Assembly: GCA_004556655.1 (NCBI GenBank)
Contig: SFGF01000021.1
Span: 1 to 64,000 of the forward strand
DNA length: 64,000 bases
Source: Lachnospiraceae bacterium
GTDB taxonomy: Bacteria; Bacillota; Clostridia; Lachnospirales; Lachnospiraceae
Direction of reading: 5' to 3'
Both the position numbers and the translations under genes were made by a program. Below, one piece after another: positions 52,148-60,935 of this stretch (position 1 is the first letter of the stretch; each line of letters begins with the position of its first letter). The notes beneath the pieces are model-generated. The model worked only from the letters and a program-made list of their open reading frames with translations, was not told the origin of the DNA and ran no database searches.

Positions 52148-53770
52148 TTAATTCTTGTCAAGATCTACTGTAATCTCATAGTAATCACATGGATGTGCTG
52201 CAAGTCCGCTTACACCCTTGCCTGATACCATGGACATTTTCAAATGAGAAGCAAACAGGAATGCATGATCATCCAGAATCGTCTGTGTCATCTCTGTTGC
52301 CAGCTGTGCTCTCTCTCCTGCATCAAAAGTACTCTTCATCTGTCCTTCCAGTTCCTGAAGCTTGTCACTGTGATAGCCTCCGCGGTTTTTCGAAGATTCA
52401 TCCAGACAGTGAGTAGTAAAGAAATATTCCGGATCTCCGGTCGGTGCACATACAAATGCACTTGCATAAATATCCCATTCACCTTTTTCAATAAAACTCA
52501 GATGATCTGCCGTACAGTTGATCTGAACATCAATACCGATATCTTTTAATGTTGCCTGTACAGATTCTGCAAGCAGAGGAAGTTCCTGACGGCTTGGATA
52601 GGTGAGCCAGCGGATCGTCAGTTTTTCTCCATCTTTATCCACATATCCATCACCATCTGTATCTGTCCATCCTGCTTCTTCCAGTAATTTTCTTGCTCCT
52701 TCCGGATCATATTCCGGTGCAGTTACTGAATCATCTCCAAAAGTAAAGCTTGACGGGAACGGACCAACTGCAGCTGTACCATTTCCCTGAAGAAGCGTTT
52801 TGGTAAAATTCTCTTTATCAATAGCCATGCAGATAGCTTCTCTAACTTTATCATCCTGTAAAGCCGAAGTTTCATAATTCATCTGTCCAAAGAAAGAACG
52901 TGAAGTTTCCACAGATGAAATCGTATATGGTTTCTCCTGGAACAATGGAAGACTTGCGTAAGGAAGTCCATATGCACCATCCAGTTCTCCTGACTGCATC
53001 GCCATCGTCATAGTATCACCATCAGAAATCGTTTTTACATAAATGGTATCCAGTTTTGGTTCACCATTCCAGTAATTTTCATTTTTTACAAGTGTAAGCC
53101 CCTGATCCGTTTTTACCTCTGTAGCAATATAAGGTCCTGTTGCTGAAACATTACCTTCAGAAGTAACACCTGCTTCCATATCTATAATACAACCATACGG
53201 ATCTGACAGATAGTTCAGCAATGCCGGAACCGGTTCTTCGGTAACAATAGTAAGAATCTGTCCATCAGCAGTTACCTCTTTCATTTTCAAATCACCTTTT
53301 GCCCGTTCGTGAACACTGATCAAATCATCCAGACACTCTTTCACTGCCTGTGCATCCATTTTTCTTCCACTGGAAAAAGTCACATTGTCTCTCAGCGTAA
53401 TTTTCCATGTATTTTCATCTACCAGTTCATATTCCGTAGCCAGCCATGGTTCCAGTTCCATGGTATCAGAATATTTAAACAGCGTTTCACCGATACCATA
53501 ACGGATACATGCCCATCCGGAATACCCATTATGAGGATTGACATCGGATTCATCATTTTCTGCATTGAAAGTGGTATCCCCATAATAAAACACCTTCTCT
53601 ACGAAAGCATCTTGCTTTGTGCTATCATCTGTTGTTGTGCTTTCTTCTTTTGTATCAGTTTTTGTTTCTGCTGATTCATTAGAACCACCACATCCGGACA
53701 AAAGTCCCGTCAGCATACAGAGAGACAGTAATACAACACCTGTTTTTCTCAATAAATTTCTTTTACACAT
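52148..53770 (-). CDS. ABC transporter substrate-binding lipoprotein (NikA-like, SBP family 5)
   Basis: A 540-aa lipoprotein with a signal peptide ending LLSGCGGSNESA, a Thr/Glu-rich linker and a family-5 fold. The motifs VNPHNGYSGWACIRYGIGET, LATEYELVDENTWKITLRDN and VREAICMAIDKENFTKTLL resemble NikA-type proteins, which bind nickel through small chelators such as histidine. It differs clearly from the binding protein at 44753-46444, so the two importers probably take different substrates. Located between the permeases and the ATPases. Confidence 0.91.
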   Translation of the reverse strand: MCKRNLLRKTGVVLLSLCMLTGLLSGCGGSNESAETKTDTKEESTTTDDSTKQDAFVEKVFYYGDTTFNAENDESDVNPHNGYSGWACIRYGIGETLFKYSDTMELEPWLATEYELVDENTWKITLRDNVTFSSGRKMDAQAVKECLDDLISVHERAKGDLKMKEVTADGQILTIVTEEPVPALLNYLSDPYGCIIDMEAGVTSEGNVSATGPYIATEVKTDQGLTLVKNENYWNGEPKLDTIYVKTISDGDTMTMAMQSGELDGAYGLPYASLPLFQEKPYTISSVETSRSFFGQMNYETSALQDDKVREAICMAIDKENFTKTLLQGNGTAAVGPFPSSFTFGDDSVTAPEYDPEGARKLLEEAGWTDTDGDGYVDKDGEKLTIRWLTYPSRQELPLLAESVQATLKDIGIDVQINCTADHLSFIEKGEWDIYASAFVCAPTGDPEYFFTTHCLDESSKNRGGYHSDKLQELEGQMKSTFDAGERAQLATEMTQTILDDHAFLFASHLKMSMVSGKGVSGLAAHPCDYYEITVDLDKN

Positions 53771-53791
53771 TTGGTTTTTCTCTTCTTCCTT

Positions 53792-54649
53792 TTATTTTTT
53801 ATTTCTGCGTGGATCCATCACATCACGCACCGTATCACCCAGCAGATTAAACAGCATAACGGTAATAAAAATGGCAAAACCCGGTGCAAGGATTACCCAC
53901 GGAGATGTCTGCAGCATACTTCTTCCATTGCTCATCATAGAACCCCATTCTGCAATGGGGGGAACAGCTCCAAGTCCCAAAAATGACAGTCCTGCAATCT
54001 CCATCATCATGGTTCCTATATCCAGAACCCCTGTAATCAAGATAGGACCAGCAATATTAGGAAGCATATGTTTAAAAATAATTTTACAGGTACCGGAACC
54101 TGACAGTCTGGCCGCCGCCACAAAGGATGACTGTTTCAATGTCATTACCTGACTTCTTGCAATTCTGGCAAATTTGGGCCATGAGATACATGCCAGTGCA
54201 ACCACCGCATTGATCACTCCGCCTCCTGTAACCCCTGCGACAGCAATGGCAAACACCATACCTGGAAATGCAAGAAATATATCCGATATTCTCATCAGAA
54301 CCGTATCAATTTTTCCTCCACTATATCCGCAGATTATACCGATCAGGGTACCCACCACCATAATAATCACTACCAGCAGCAAAGAAGAAAAAATAGTTGT
54401 CTGCCCTCCCATGATTACTCTGGAGAGCATATCTCTTCCATATCGATCCGTTCCCAGAAGATGTGCTCCCCCCGGTGGCTGCAGTGCATTGGACAAGTCC
54501 TGCGCATATGGATCGTATGGTACAATATATTCGGCAAATATAGCCATCAATAGCACAATTCCCACCAAAACAGTCAATACAATACATTTTTGTTTTGTAA
54601 AATCTTTTTTTATCTTCTGTTGTCTTATTGTAACTTTTGATGTTTCCAT
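53792..54649 (-). CDS. ABC transporter permease (NikC/DppC-like)
   Basis: A 285-aa permease of the DppC type: LLGTDRYGRDMLSRVIMGGQ, then SSFVAAARLSGSGTCKIIFKHMLPN (EAA loop) and FLGLGAVPPIAEWGSMM. The frame is open to 54694, but ATG 54649 overlaps the upstream stop as TAATG and follows GGAGG. Second gene of the operon that begins at 55593. Confidence 0.91.
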   Translation of the reverse strand: METSKVTIRQQKIKKDFTKQKCIVLTVLVGIVLLMAIFAEYIVPYDPYAQDLSNALQPPGGAHLLGTDRYGRDMLSRVIMGGQTTIFSSLLLVVIIMVVGTLIGIICGYSGGKIDTVLMRISDIFLAFPGMVFAIAVAGVTGGGVINAVVALACISWPKFARIARSQVMTLKQSSFVAAARLSGSGTCKIIFKHMLPNIAGPILITGVLDIGTMMMEIAGLSFLGLGAVPPIAEWGSMMSNGRSMLQTSPWVILAPGFAIFITVMLFNLLGDTVRDVMDPRRNKK

Positions 54650-55593
54650 TAGGCTTCCTCCTGTCCGATGCGGATTCTCGGATCCAGAAAACAATAAATA
54701 ATGTCTGTGATCAGATTTACCATTACATAAATGACAGCCATCCAGATGACATAAGCCTGTATCACAGGGTAATCACGCATGGTAATGGCATCTACTGCCA
54801 TCTTTCCCACACCGTCCCACATGAAAATCGACTCTACTATTGCAGTTCCTCCCAGCAGAGAGCCGATAGAAAGTGCCAGCAGCGTAACTATTGTCAGCAT
54901 GGAGGCTTTCAGAACGCTAAAATAGAGTATTTTATTTTCACGAATACCTCTTGCCCGTGCCCCCTGTACAAAATCCTTGTTTAATTCTTCCAATACGGTA
55001 GCTCGCACCTGTCTGGTATACTTGGAAGCCATCGCAAGAGCCAGCGTCAGTGTCGGAAGAATGATACTTTTCCATCCCTGCGCATTTCCCATAACCGGAA
55101 ACCATCCCAGTTTCAGAGAAAAGAAAAAGATCAACAGCAATGACACAAAAAAGTTCGGAAGCGAATTACCAATAAAACTTAAAAACCTTATAAGATAATC
55201 CACAAAACGATTCTGCTTTACTGCCGAAATAATCCCCAACGGAATTGAGATAAGAACCGTCAACAGGATCGATGTAATCGTCAGCGCAATTGTTGCGGGA
55301 AGTTTTGATACAAAAGTAGAAAAAACCGACTGTCCCGACACATAAGATACTCCCATATCACCGGTAAGGATTCCTCCAAGCCAGACAATATACTGTTCCG
55401 CAATCGGTTTGTCCAGACCCAGTTCTTCCCTGATTGCAGCCTTTTCTTCTTCTGACATGGCTCCTCCCGTATTTTGTTCCATTACATCAATAGCATCCAT
55501 GGAGGAAGACTGCATCAAAATAAAGGAAAGTAACGTAATTCCGATCAAAATAGGAATTAACTGCAGGAATCTTTTTATTACATATTTTTTCAT
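54649..55593 (-). CDS. ABC transporter permease (NikB/DppB-like)
   Basis: A 314-aa permease of the DppB type: MKKYVIKRFLQLIPILIGIT at the start, the GDMGVSYVSGQSVFSTF motif, EAA-like KDFVQGARARGIRENKILYF and GTAIVESIFMWDGVGKMAV. ATG 55593 follows AAGGA and is preferred over 55635. First gene of the second Nik-type operon. A G/C-dyad promoter lies about 50-100 bases upstream. Confidence 0.9.
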   Translation of the reverse strand: MKKYVIKRFLQLIPILIGITLLSFILMQSSSMDAIDVMEQNTGGAMSEEEKAAIREELGLDKPIAEQYIVWLGGILTGDMGVSYVSGQSVFSTFVSKLPATIALTITSILLTVLISIPLGIISAVKQNRFVDYLIRFLSFIGNSLPNFFVSLLLIFFFSLKLGWFPVMGNAQGWKSIILPTLTLALAMASKYTRQVRATVLEELNKDFVQGARARGIRENKILYFSVLKASMLTIVTLLALSIGSLLGGTAIVESIFMWDGVGKMAVDAITMRDYPVIQAYVIWMAVIYVMVNLITDIIYCFLDPRIRIGQEEA

Positions 55594-55642
55594 TTCATCA
55601 TTCCTTCTCTTTTGAATACATAGTATCTTTTTCATAGCCCCT

Positions 55643-55693
55643 ATAATAGCAGATTAGAAAAAGCTGTACAACCCGGGGGAGGGGTTATACAGC
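55643..55693 (-). promoter_or_regulatory. G/C-dyad promoter 2 (drives the second Nik-like operon), terminator-like
   Basis: GCTGTACAACCC (55663-55674) pairs with GGGTTATACAGC (55682-55693) with one mismatch. On the minus strand -35 TTGTAC (55666-55671), 17 bp, -10 TATTAT (55643-55648). As RNA the dyad followed by TTTTTC also looks like an intrinsic terminator for the LysR gene, so it may do both jobs. Between it and 55791 I see no gene. Confidence 0.7.
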
Positions 55694-55790
55694 CATTCAT
55701 TTTTTCAGGTCTATCTATTCCATTTTTTCATATCTTCACTGATAATGCTTTTGATTTTATCAAACTAATTAAATTTTCGGAATAATAATC

Positions 55791-56726
55791 TTATTTTTTT
55801 ATATAACCGGACTGTTCTGTCAATGTTGATTCAATATAAGACGCAAAAGCTTGTGCCGCCTCTCCAAGAACCTCCCCTTCTCTTTTCAGATATCCAAAGA
55901 TTACCTGGCTGTCCTCCTGCACTAACGGGATTTCTCCGGTTACAACCTGATTATCATCATTAGACAGATAACTTCCACTTATGTTCGCCAATCTGCTATT
56001 CGTCAACATTCTTTCCATAATATAATCACTATTCGTAACTACTGCCACATCCATCTGGGTCAAGATCTGTCCTTTTCCATCCTTCACTGTCCAGAAATTA
56101 TTTTCCGTAAATTCATCCTGATAACTTTGAATAAAACGAAGCTTTCGAAGTTCCGTCTGATCAATGGAATCTTTATGATAAAGTGGATGCTTTTGTCCCA
56201 GATATAAAATAGCATCTACATGAATCAATGGCACAAACTCCAGATTATTTCTTGTAAGTGCATATTGAAATGCCGCTTTTTGACTGTCCATCACATAAAC
56301 ATAGCCCAGATCATCTTTATAGTCTCTTACACGTTTCATAATATTAGCCACACTGGCATTATATATTTGACAATGGATATTTTCTTCATAATGCAAATTA
56401 TAAAATTCCACAAAACGATTGGCAAACCATGAACTGGGATTACAGGAAATATTCAGCCACTCCACTTCTCCTGTTCTTGAAAAATCTTTTAGTGCTCCCA
56501 CTTCGTCCATGATTTTACACGCATATTTATAGACGTGTTTTCCCTGAGCTGTCAAAGTAATACCCCTGGCCTGTCTGACAAAAAGTGTGGCCCCCACAGA
56601 TTTTTCAAGCGCTTTTATAGCCTTACTTACATTTGATTGTGTTGTATATAAAATTTTGGCTGCTTCACTAAAAGAACCTACATCTGTACAGACCATAAAG
56701 TAATTCAACTGTTTCAAATCCACCAT
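55791..56726 (-). CDS. LysR-family regulator in the methyltransferase operon
   Basis: A 311-aa LysR-type regulator. The N-terminal winged HTH is MVDLKQLNYFMVCTDVGSF to LEKSVGATLFVRQ; a substrate-binding-protein-like sensor domain follows. The frame is open to 56867, but the ATG at 56726 (or GTG 56723) sits 13 bases after the upstream stop. It is the only DNA-binding regulator encoded between 41 and 59 kb, so it is a candidate for the protein that reads the G/C dyads. Direct evidence is lacking, and a regulator encoded elsewhere is possible. Confidence 0.88.
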   Translation of the reverse strand: MVDLKQLNYFMVCTDVGSFSEAAKILYTTQSNVSKAIKALEKSVGATLFVRQARGITLTAQGKHVYKYACKIMDEVGALKDFSRTGEVEWLNISCNPSSWFANRFVEFYNLHYEENIHCQIYNASVANIMKRVRDYKDDLGYVYVMDSQKAAFQYALTRNNLEFVPLIHVDAILYLGQKHPLYHKDSIDQTELRKLRFIQSYQDEFTENNFWTVKDGKGQILTQMDVAVVTNSDYIMERMLTNSRLANISGSYLSNDDNQVVTGEIPLVQEDSQVIFGYLKREGEVLGEAAQAFASYIESTLTEQSGYIKK

Positions 56727-56739
56727 AGCCTTAATTTCC

Positions 56740-58434
56740 TCATCCTTTGTGGGCACAAATCGCAAACATAGGTGTAGGATTATAGAATTCATCTTTCTCC
56801 ATATATACTTTTTTACTGATTCCAAGATCAATCGAAAGTTCTTCGATTCCCATATGACCAAGTGCATCCAGATCCCATGCCGGACGAATAAATGAACTGA
56901 TTGGAAGCTGTCGTTTCATTTCTTCACATTCTCTCATCATTTCGTTTCCCAACATGTAATGCGCATGATTCTGCGGCAAATGAGAAGTATCAGAGCAGTC
57001 CTCTGCGCCATAATCGGCATCAAAATTTAACAAAATACCGTCCTTTTTTAATACCCTGATCCATTCCTTATATGCCTGCTTTACATCCGGGAGTGTCCAG
57101 GTAAGATTTCTGGAAACAATAACATCAAATGTCTCATCCGCATATTTCAGATTTTCCGCATCCATCACAAAAAAGCGGCATGATGTATTCTCTTCTTCCG
57201 CTAGTTTTTGTGCCTTTTCAATCATGTCCGGTGTAAGATCTATACCTATAACTTCATGTCCCTGTTTTGCCAGTAAAATAGAAAAAAAGCCTGTTCCGCA
57301 TCCTACATCCAGAATTTTCAATCTTTCTCCCGAGGGAATACGACGATTGATTTCTCCAAGCCATCGTTTTGCTATAGGACTGTGAAGTTCATCTTTTCTC
57401 TGTTCCAAAAAGCTATCACTTCGTTTACTCCAGTAATTGACAATTCTTTCTTTCCTGTCATCATACTTTTTAACAATACGACCATAAGCGATCATGGGGC
57501 CGTCTTCCAGCACCTGAAGTGTCCCCGTCTGATAGAGAATCACACCGTCAAATTCTGCACGACTGATCTCGATTACTTCTCCTTCATAATCCCGGACTTC
57601 ACCAAGCACCTCATCTTTTCGTATCATATCTCCGGCATTTTTAAACGGATACCAGCAGCCGGTATGAGAAGCATCCTGATACCGCACATCCTCTACATCC
57701 AACGGATAATAAGTTCTGTTGTCCTTCTGACCACTATATACACCCAAATAACAGAGAATATTTCGCACATCACGGCGGGTAGAACGTACTTCTTCCATCG
57801 TCCATCCACCCATGCCGCCTCTCTCGATCAGAATACCCGGCACCCCCTGCGAAGCCGCATAGTTATATGCCCCGCCGGAGGCCACATTGGATTTTACCAT
57901 ATAAGGAACATCCACCTGTTCTGCCATCTGCCTCGATACAGCCACTACCTCTTCTGCTGCTTTTCCTGCATAATACACATATGGGGTGAGCTGTTCATAA
58001 TCGTCGCCACTGTGCAAATCAATATAATAGTCCGCAATTGTATGAAGATTTTGAGAGATTGCCCAGGCAAGCTGCTCCATCTCTGTTCCCTTTGGATTTC
58101 CGGGAAATACCCTGTTCAGATTTTTCTCATCTGAAAGTCCCATACTTCCATTTCTTCGCTCAAAGGCCGGTCGATTCACAACTTTTATGATAATAACAGT
58201 TCCCACCACTTTTTCTATTTTGAGCTTTTGCGCAAGTTCTATCGCTGACTGGATCCCCACATATTCTCCCGCATGCACACCTGCTGTAATCAACACAGTC
58301 TTTCCCGGGGTTTTTCCATGAAGAATCGCTGCCGGAAGCCGAAACTTTCCATTCTCCAGTTCCAAATATCCGCTTACTTTCTGACCGGGCTGTGCCTCCA
58401 TATTACATAACCGAAATACTTCCTGCTGACACAT
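56740..58434 (-). CDS. M14-type deacylase fused to a class I methyltransferase
   Basis: A 564-aa two-domain enzyme. Residues 1 to about 322 form a succinylglutamate desuccinylase/aspartoacylase-type M14 domain: zinc ligands His54 and Glu57 (GVHAGEYVG) and His141 (DLHSGD), with catalytic Glu204 (ILIERGG). Residues about 325-564 form a SAM-dependent methyltransferase with motif I KILDVGCGTGFFSIL (373-387) and VIVSRNLTWTLPD. The second half is clearly related to the whole upstream methyltransferase. No signal peptide. Substrate unknown; a small amide or acylated metabolite, perhaps a metal chelator, is speculative. It starts 4 bases after the upstream stop. Confidence 0.85.
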   Translation of the reverse strand: MCQQEVFRLCNMEAQPGQKVSGYLELENGKFRLPAAILHGKTPGKTVLITAGVHAGEYVGIQSAIELAQKLKIEKVVGTVIIIKVVNRPAFERRNGSMGLSDEKNLNRVFPGNPKGTEMEQLAWAISQNLHTIADYYIDLHSGDDYEQLTPYVYYAGKAAEEVVAVSRQMAEQVDVPYMVKSNVASGGAYNYAASQGVPGILIERGGMGGWTMEEVRSTRRDVRNILCYLGVYSGQKDNRTYYPLDVEDVRYQDASHTGCWYPFKNAGDMIRKDEVLGEVRDYEGEVIEISRAEFDGVILYQTGTLQVLEDGPMIAYGRIVKKYDDRKERIVNYWSKRSDSFLEQRKDELHSPIAKRWLGEINRRIPSGERLKILDVGCGTGFFSILLAKQGHEVIGIDLTPDMIEKAQKLAEEENTSCRFFVMDAENLKYADETFDVIVSRNLTWTLPDVKQAYKEWIRVLKKDGILLNFDADYGAEDCSDTSHLPQNHAHYMLGNEMMRECEEMKRQLPISSFIRPAWDLDALGHMGIEELSIDLGISKKVYMEKDEFYNPTPMFAICAHKG

Positions 58435-58437
58435 TTT

Positions 58438-59223
58438 CTACTCCTTTATTCCGTAAATCATAAACATTGGTGTGGAACCATAATTCAGCTTTTCTTCTTC
58501 GCTCCACACTTTTTTCCAAATCCCTGTATCCGTTATAATATGTTTCATCCCCTGCTCTTTCAATATTTGAATATCCCACTGGGGGCGTCCGATGGCTGAC
58601 AGAGGAACCTGAAGAGCGATCTGTTCCATAGTATCTATATCAGTGCACAGATAATGATCATCCAGATGATTGCTCTCTACATTTTTTCTATCCTGTTCAT
58701 AAGCCCTTTTCTTTTCTTCATCATAAAGATAACCATACCAGTTTGCATCAAAATTCAGCAAAACCCCTCCGGATTTCAGTACTCTGCACCATTCCCTGTA
58801 AGCACGATCAGGCTTTTCCAAATTCCATGTTAGATTTCTTGATACAACAACATCGAAACTATTATCTACAAATGTAAGATTTTGTGCATCCATCCGCAGA
58901 AAAGACACTTTCTCTTCCAGATTTTTTCCGCATTTCTTTCCATTCATTTTTATATTTTCTCTGGCCTTTTCCAGCATCCCCTGTGTATAATCCACTGCTG
59001 TCACCTGGTATCCAGCTTGTGTCAATATCACCGGAAAAAATCCCGGTCCTGTACCGATATCCAGAATTTTCAGTTCATCCTTTTCCTTCTTCGGAAAGCG
59101 TTCTTCCAGAACTGACAGCCATGCCTGCTTTTGAATTCCTGCAAGCTCTTTTTCATTTACCTCAGAGTATCCTTCTGTCCGTGTACTCCAGTATTGTTCT
59201 ATTTTTTTTAACAATTCTGCCAT
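58438..59223 (-). CDS. Class I SAM-dependent methyltransferase
   Basis: A 261-aa methyltransferase. SAM motif I is KILDIGTGPGFFPVIL. It shares VVVSRNLTWNLEKPD, GVLLNFDANWYG and the end YGSTPMFMIYG with the methyltransferase half of the next gene, so the two are tandem paralogues. The frame opens at GTG 59241, but ATG 59223 has AAAGGA seven bases upstream. First gene of an operon with the fusion enzyme and the LysR regulator. Promoter at 59256-59301 gives a leader of about 25 bases. Substrate unknown. Confidence 0.87.
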   Translation of the reverse strand: MAELLKKIEQYWSTRTEGYSEVNEKELAGIQKQAWLSVLEERFPKKEKDELKILDIGTGPGFFPVILTQAGYQVTAVDYTQGMLEKARENIKMNGKKCGKNLEEKVSFLRMDAQNLTFVDNSFDVVVSRNLTWNLEKPDRAYREWCRVLKSGGVLLNFDANWYGYLYDEEKKRAYEQDRKNVESNHLDDHYLCTDIDTMEQIALQVPLSAIGRPQWDIQILKEQGMKHIITDTGIWKKVWSEEEKLNYGSTPMFMIYGIKE

Positions 59224-59255
59224 ATTTTCATCCTTTATCACTGCATTTTACGTAT

Positions 59256-59301
59256 AATTTAGCAAAACAAAAGGGAACCCACAAGCCCCCGGGGGGGATA
59301 T
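59256..59301 (-). promoter_or_regulatory. G/C-dyad promoter 1 (drives the methyltransferase-LysR operon)
   Basis: Minus strand: ATATCCCCCCCGGGGGC, -35 TTGTGG (59279-59284), 17 bp, -10 TAAATT (59256-59261). It is nested in the terminator hairpin at 59271-59311. Confidence 0.75.
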
Positions 59302-59311
59302 TGGTTCCCTT
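59271..59311 (-). terminator. Terminator of the NlpC/P60 gene enclosing the G/C dyad
   Basis: AAGGGAACC and GGTTCCCTT form a 9-bp perfect stem. On the minus strand it is followed by TTGTTTTG. It lies 23 bases after the NlpC/P60 stop, and the operator forms its loop. Confidence 0.65.
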
Positions 59312-59333
59312 AATCTTCTATTATTTTTATTTT

Positions 59334-60767
59334 TCAGGTGAATCTCCTGATTGCGAGGATCGTTGTGTGATCCGCTCTTCTGTCATGGGTAATTCCCCAT
59401 TTGCTTCCTTTGGCTTCCACAATTCCACCGTAACCATCATAGATTGCCACATGACCGGAATAGCAGATTACATCACCTGCTCTTGCCTGGGAAAGGCTGC
59501 TTACAGGTTTTCCAAGGCTTCTCCAACCGGCTGAAGTTGTATAACCTCCACTATATGCTCCTGTATTCTTCAAAACCTGCCATACAAAATGAGAACAGTC
59601 GATACCATTGGTCAGCGAGTTTCCGCCCCAAACGTATGGATTACCTACAAACTGATCGGCATATGCTACAATCGCACTTCCGGAAACACCGCTGCTGGAA
59701 CTTCCTGAATTGCTGGAGCTTCCTGAACTGCTGCTGCCTCCTGAGCTGTTAGAACTTCCTGAACTATTGCTGCTTCCTGAGCTGTTGGAACTTCCTGAAT
59801 TACTGTTGCCTGTTGAAGAAGACTGATTGCTCTGAGATGCTCTTCGTGCTGCTTCTTCTGCCGCACGTTGAGCTGCTTCTGCTTCTGCACGACGGGCTGC
59901 TTCTTCTGCCTGTCTTCTTTCTTCTGCCAGACGATTAATCTCAGCTTCCTGCTGCGCAATCAGATTACTGATCTCTGATGCCTGCTGACGAGCTGCCGCA
60001 ATCTGGCTCTCATAATCGCTGCTTGTAGCTTTCTTTTCATCAATGCGTGACTGCAGATCAGACTGCTGATATTCCAAATCAGCTTTCTGAGATTCCAGAG
60101 AAGCTTTTTGATTCTCCAGAGAAGATTTCTGATTCTCCAATTCAGTCTTCTGGGTCTCAAGTTCGGTCTTCTGGGTCTCAAGATTATTCTTCAGTTCGGT
60201 CACCTGGTCTACAGTTTCTATGTACTTGTCCAGACTGTCACGATCATACTCGTGCATACTCTGAGCATATTCTGCACGATTCAACATGGAAGAGAAATCA
60301 CCGGATCCCAAAATCACGTTGACCCATGCGGAATTCCCACCATTTTCATAGATATATTTGATACGCTTCTTCATATCTTCATACTGTTGATCGCGATCAG
60401 CTTCTGCCTGAGCAAGCTCTGCCTGTGTTTGCTCAATCTCGCCCTGCTTTACAGTAATATCAGCTTCTTTCGCCGTAATACTATTCTGTGTATCCGTAAT
60501 GCTCTGTTCCGTGCTTGAGATATCTGATTTGGTAGCATCAATCTGAATCATCAGATCGACCATATCCGCATCCATTGAATTAATCTCCGCCTGTACCTGC
60601 ATCTGTTTTGCAGAGAGTGCATCGATTGCATCATTTGTCTCACTCAAACGGCTTTCTGCCTGACTTTTTTCTTGTTTTAGCTGCTGTTCTGTGGTTGCAG
60701 ATACTGTGAAAGTCTGAGATAACATCATCGTCAGCCCAAGTACCAAACATACAATTCTTTTTTTCAT
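59334..60767 (-). CDS. Secreted peptidoglycan hydrolase, coiled-coil plus NlpC/P60
   Basis: A 477-aa exported hydrolase of the PcsB/CwlO type. Signal peptide ends near SQTFTVSA. Residues about 25-295 form a long coiled coil with near-repeats (LETQKTELETQK, LENQKSSLENQK, LESQK). A Ser/Gly/Asn linker of about 50 residues follows (repeats of SSNSSG). The C-terminal NlpC/P60 domain has the catalytic Cys in NGIDCSHFVWQVLK and His in GHVAIYDGYGG. It would cut stem peptides during growth or division, normally under FtsEX-type control through the coiled coil. Monocistronic. Confidence 0.93.
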   Translation of the reverse strand: MKKRIVCLVLGLTMMLSQTFTVSATTEQQLKQEKSQAESRLSETNDAIDALSAKQMQVQAEINSMDADMVDLMIQIDATKSDISSTEQSITDTQNSITAKEADITVKQGEIEQTQAELAQAEADRDQQYEDMKKRIKYIYENGGNSAWVNVILGSGDFSSMLNRAEYAQSMHEYDRDSLDKYIETVDQVTELKNNLETQKTELETQKTELENQKSSLENQKASLESQKADLEYQQSDLQSRIDEKKATSSDYESQIAAARQQASEISNLIAQQEAEINRLAEERRQAEEAARRAEAEAAQRAAEEAARRASQSNQSSSTGNSNSGSSNSSGSSNSSGSSNSSGGSSSSGSSSNSGSSSSGVSGSAIVAYADQFVGNPYVWGGNSLTNGIDCSHFVWQVLKNTGAYSGGYTTSAGWRSLGKPVSSLSQARAGDVICYSGHVAIYDGYGGIVEAKGSKWGITHDRRADHTTILAIRRFT

Positions 60768-60935
60768 TTAACATTCTCCCAACATAACATTTTTGTGTCC
60801 GTAAACTTTCCGTAATAATTTCAGCTACTACTCCATCATATTACCATGAACCTGCTATGCTTTGCAACCCTTTTTTGCGCATTTTTTAAAATCATTTTAT
60901 ATTTTTGTAACAATTATGTAGCGTTTCTATTATTA

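Noticed and set aside
59660..59830. Low-complexity repeat in the NlpC/P60 gene as a separate repeat element
   Set aside because: It encodes the Ser/Gly/Asn linker in frame and is a normal feature of such wall hydrolases.
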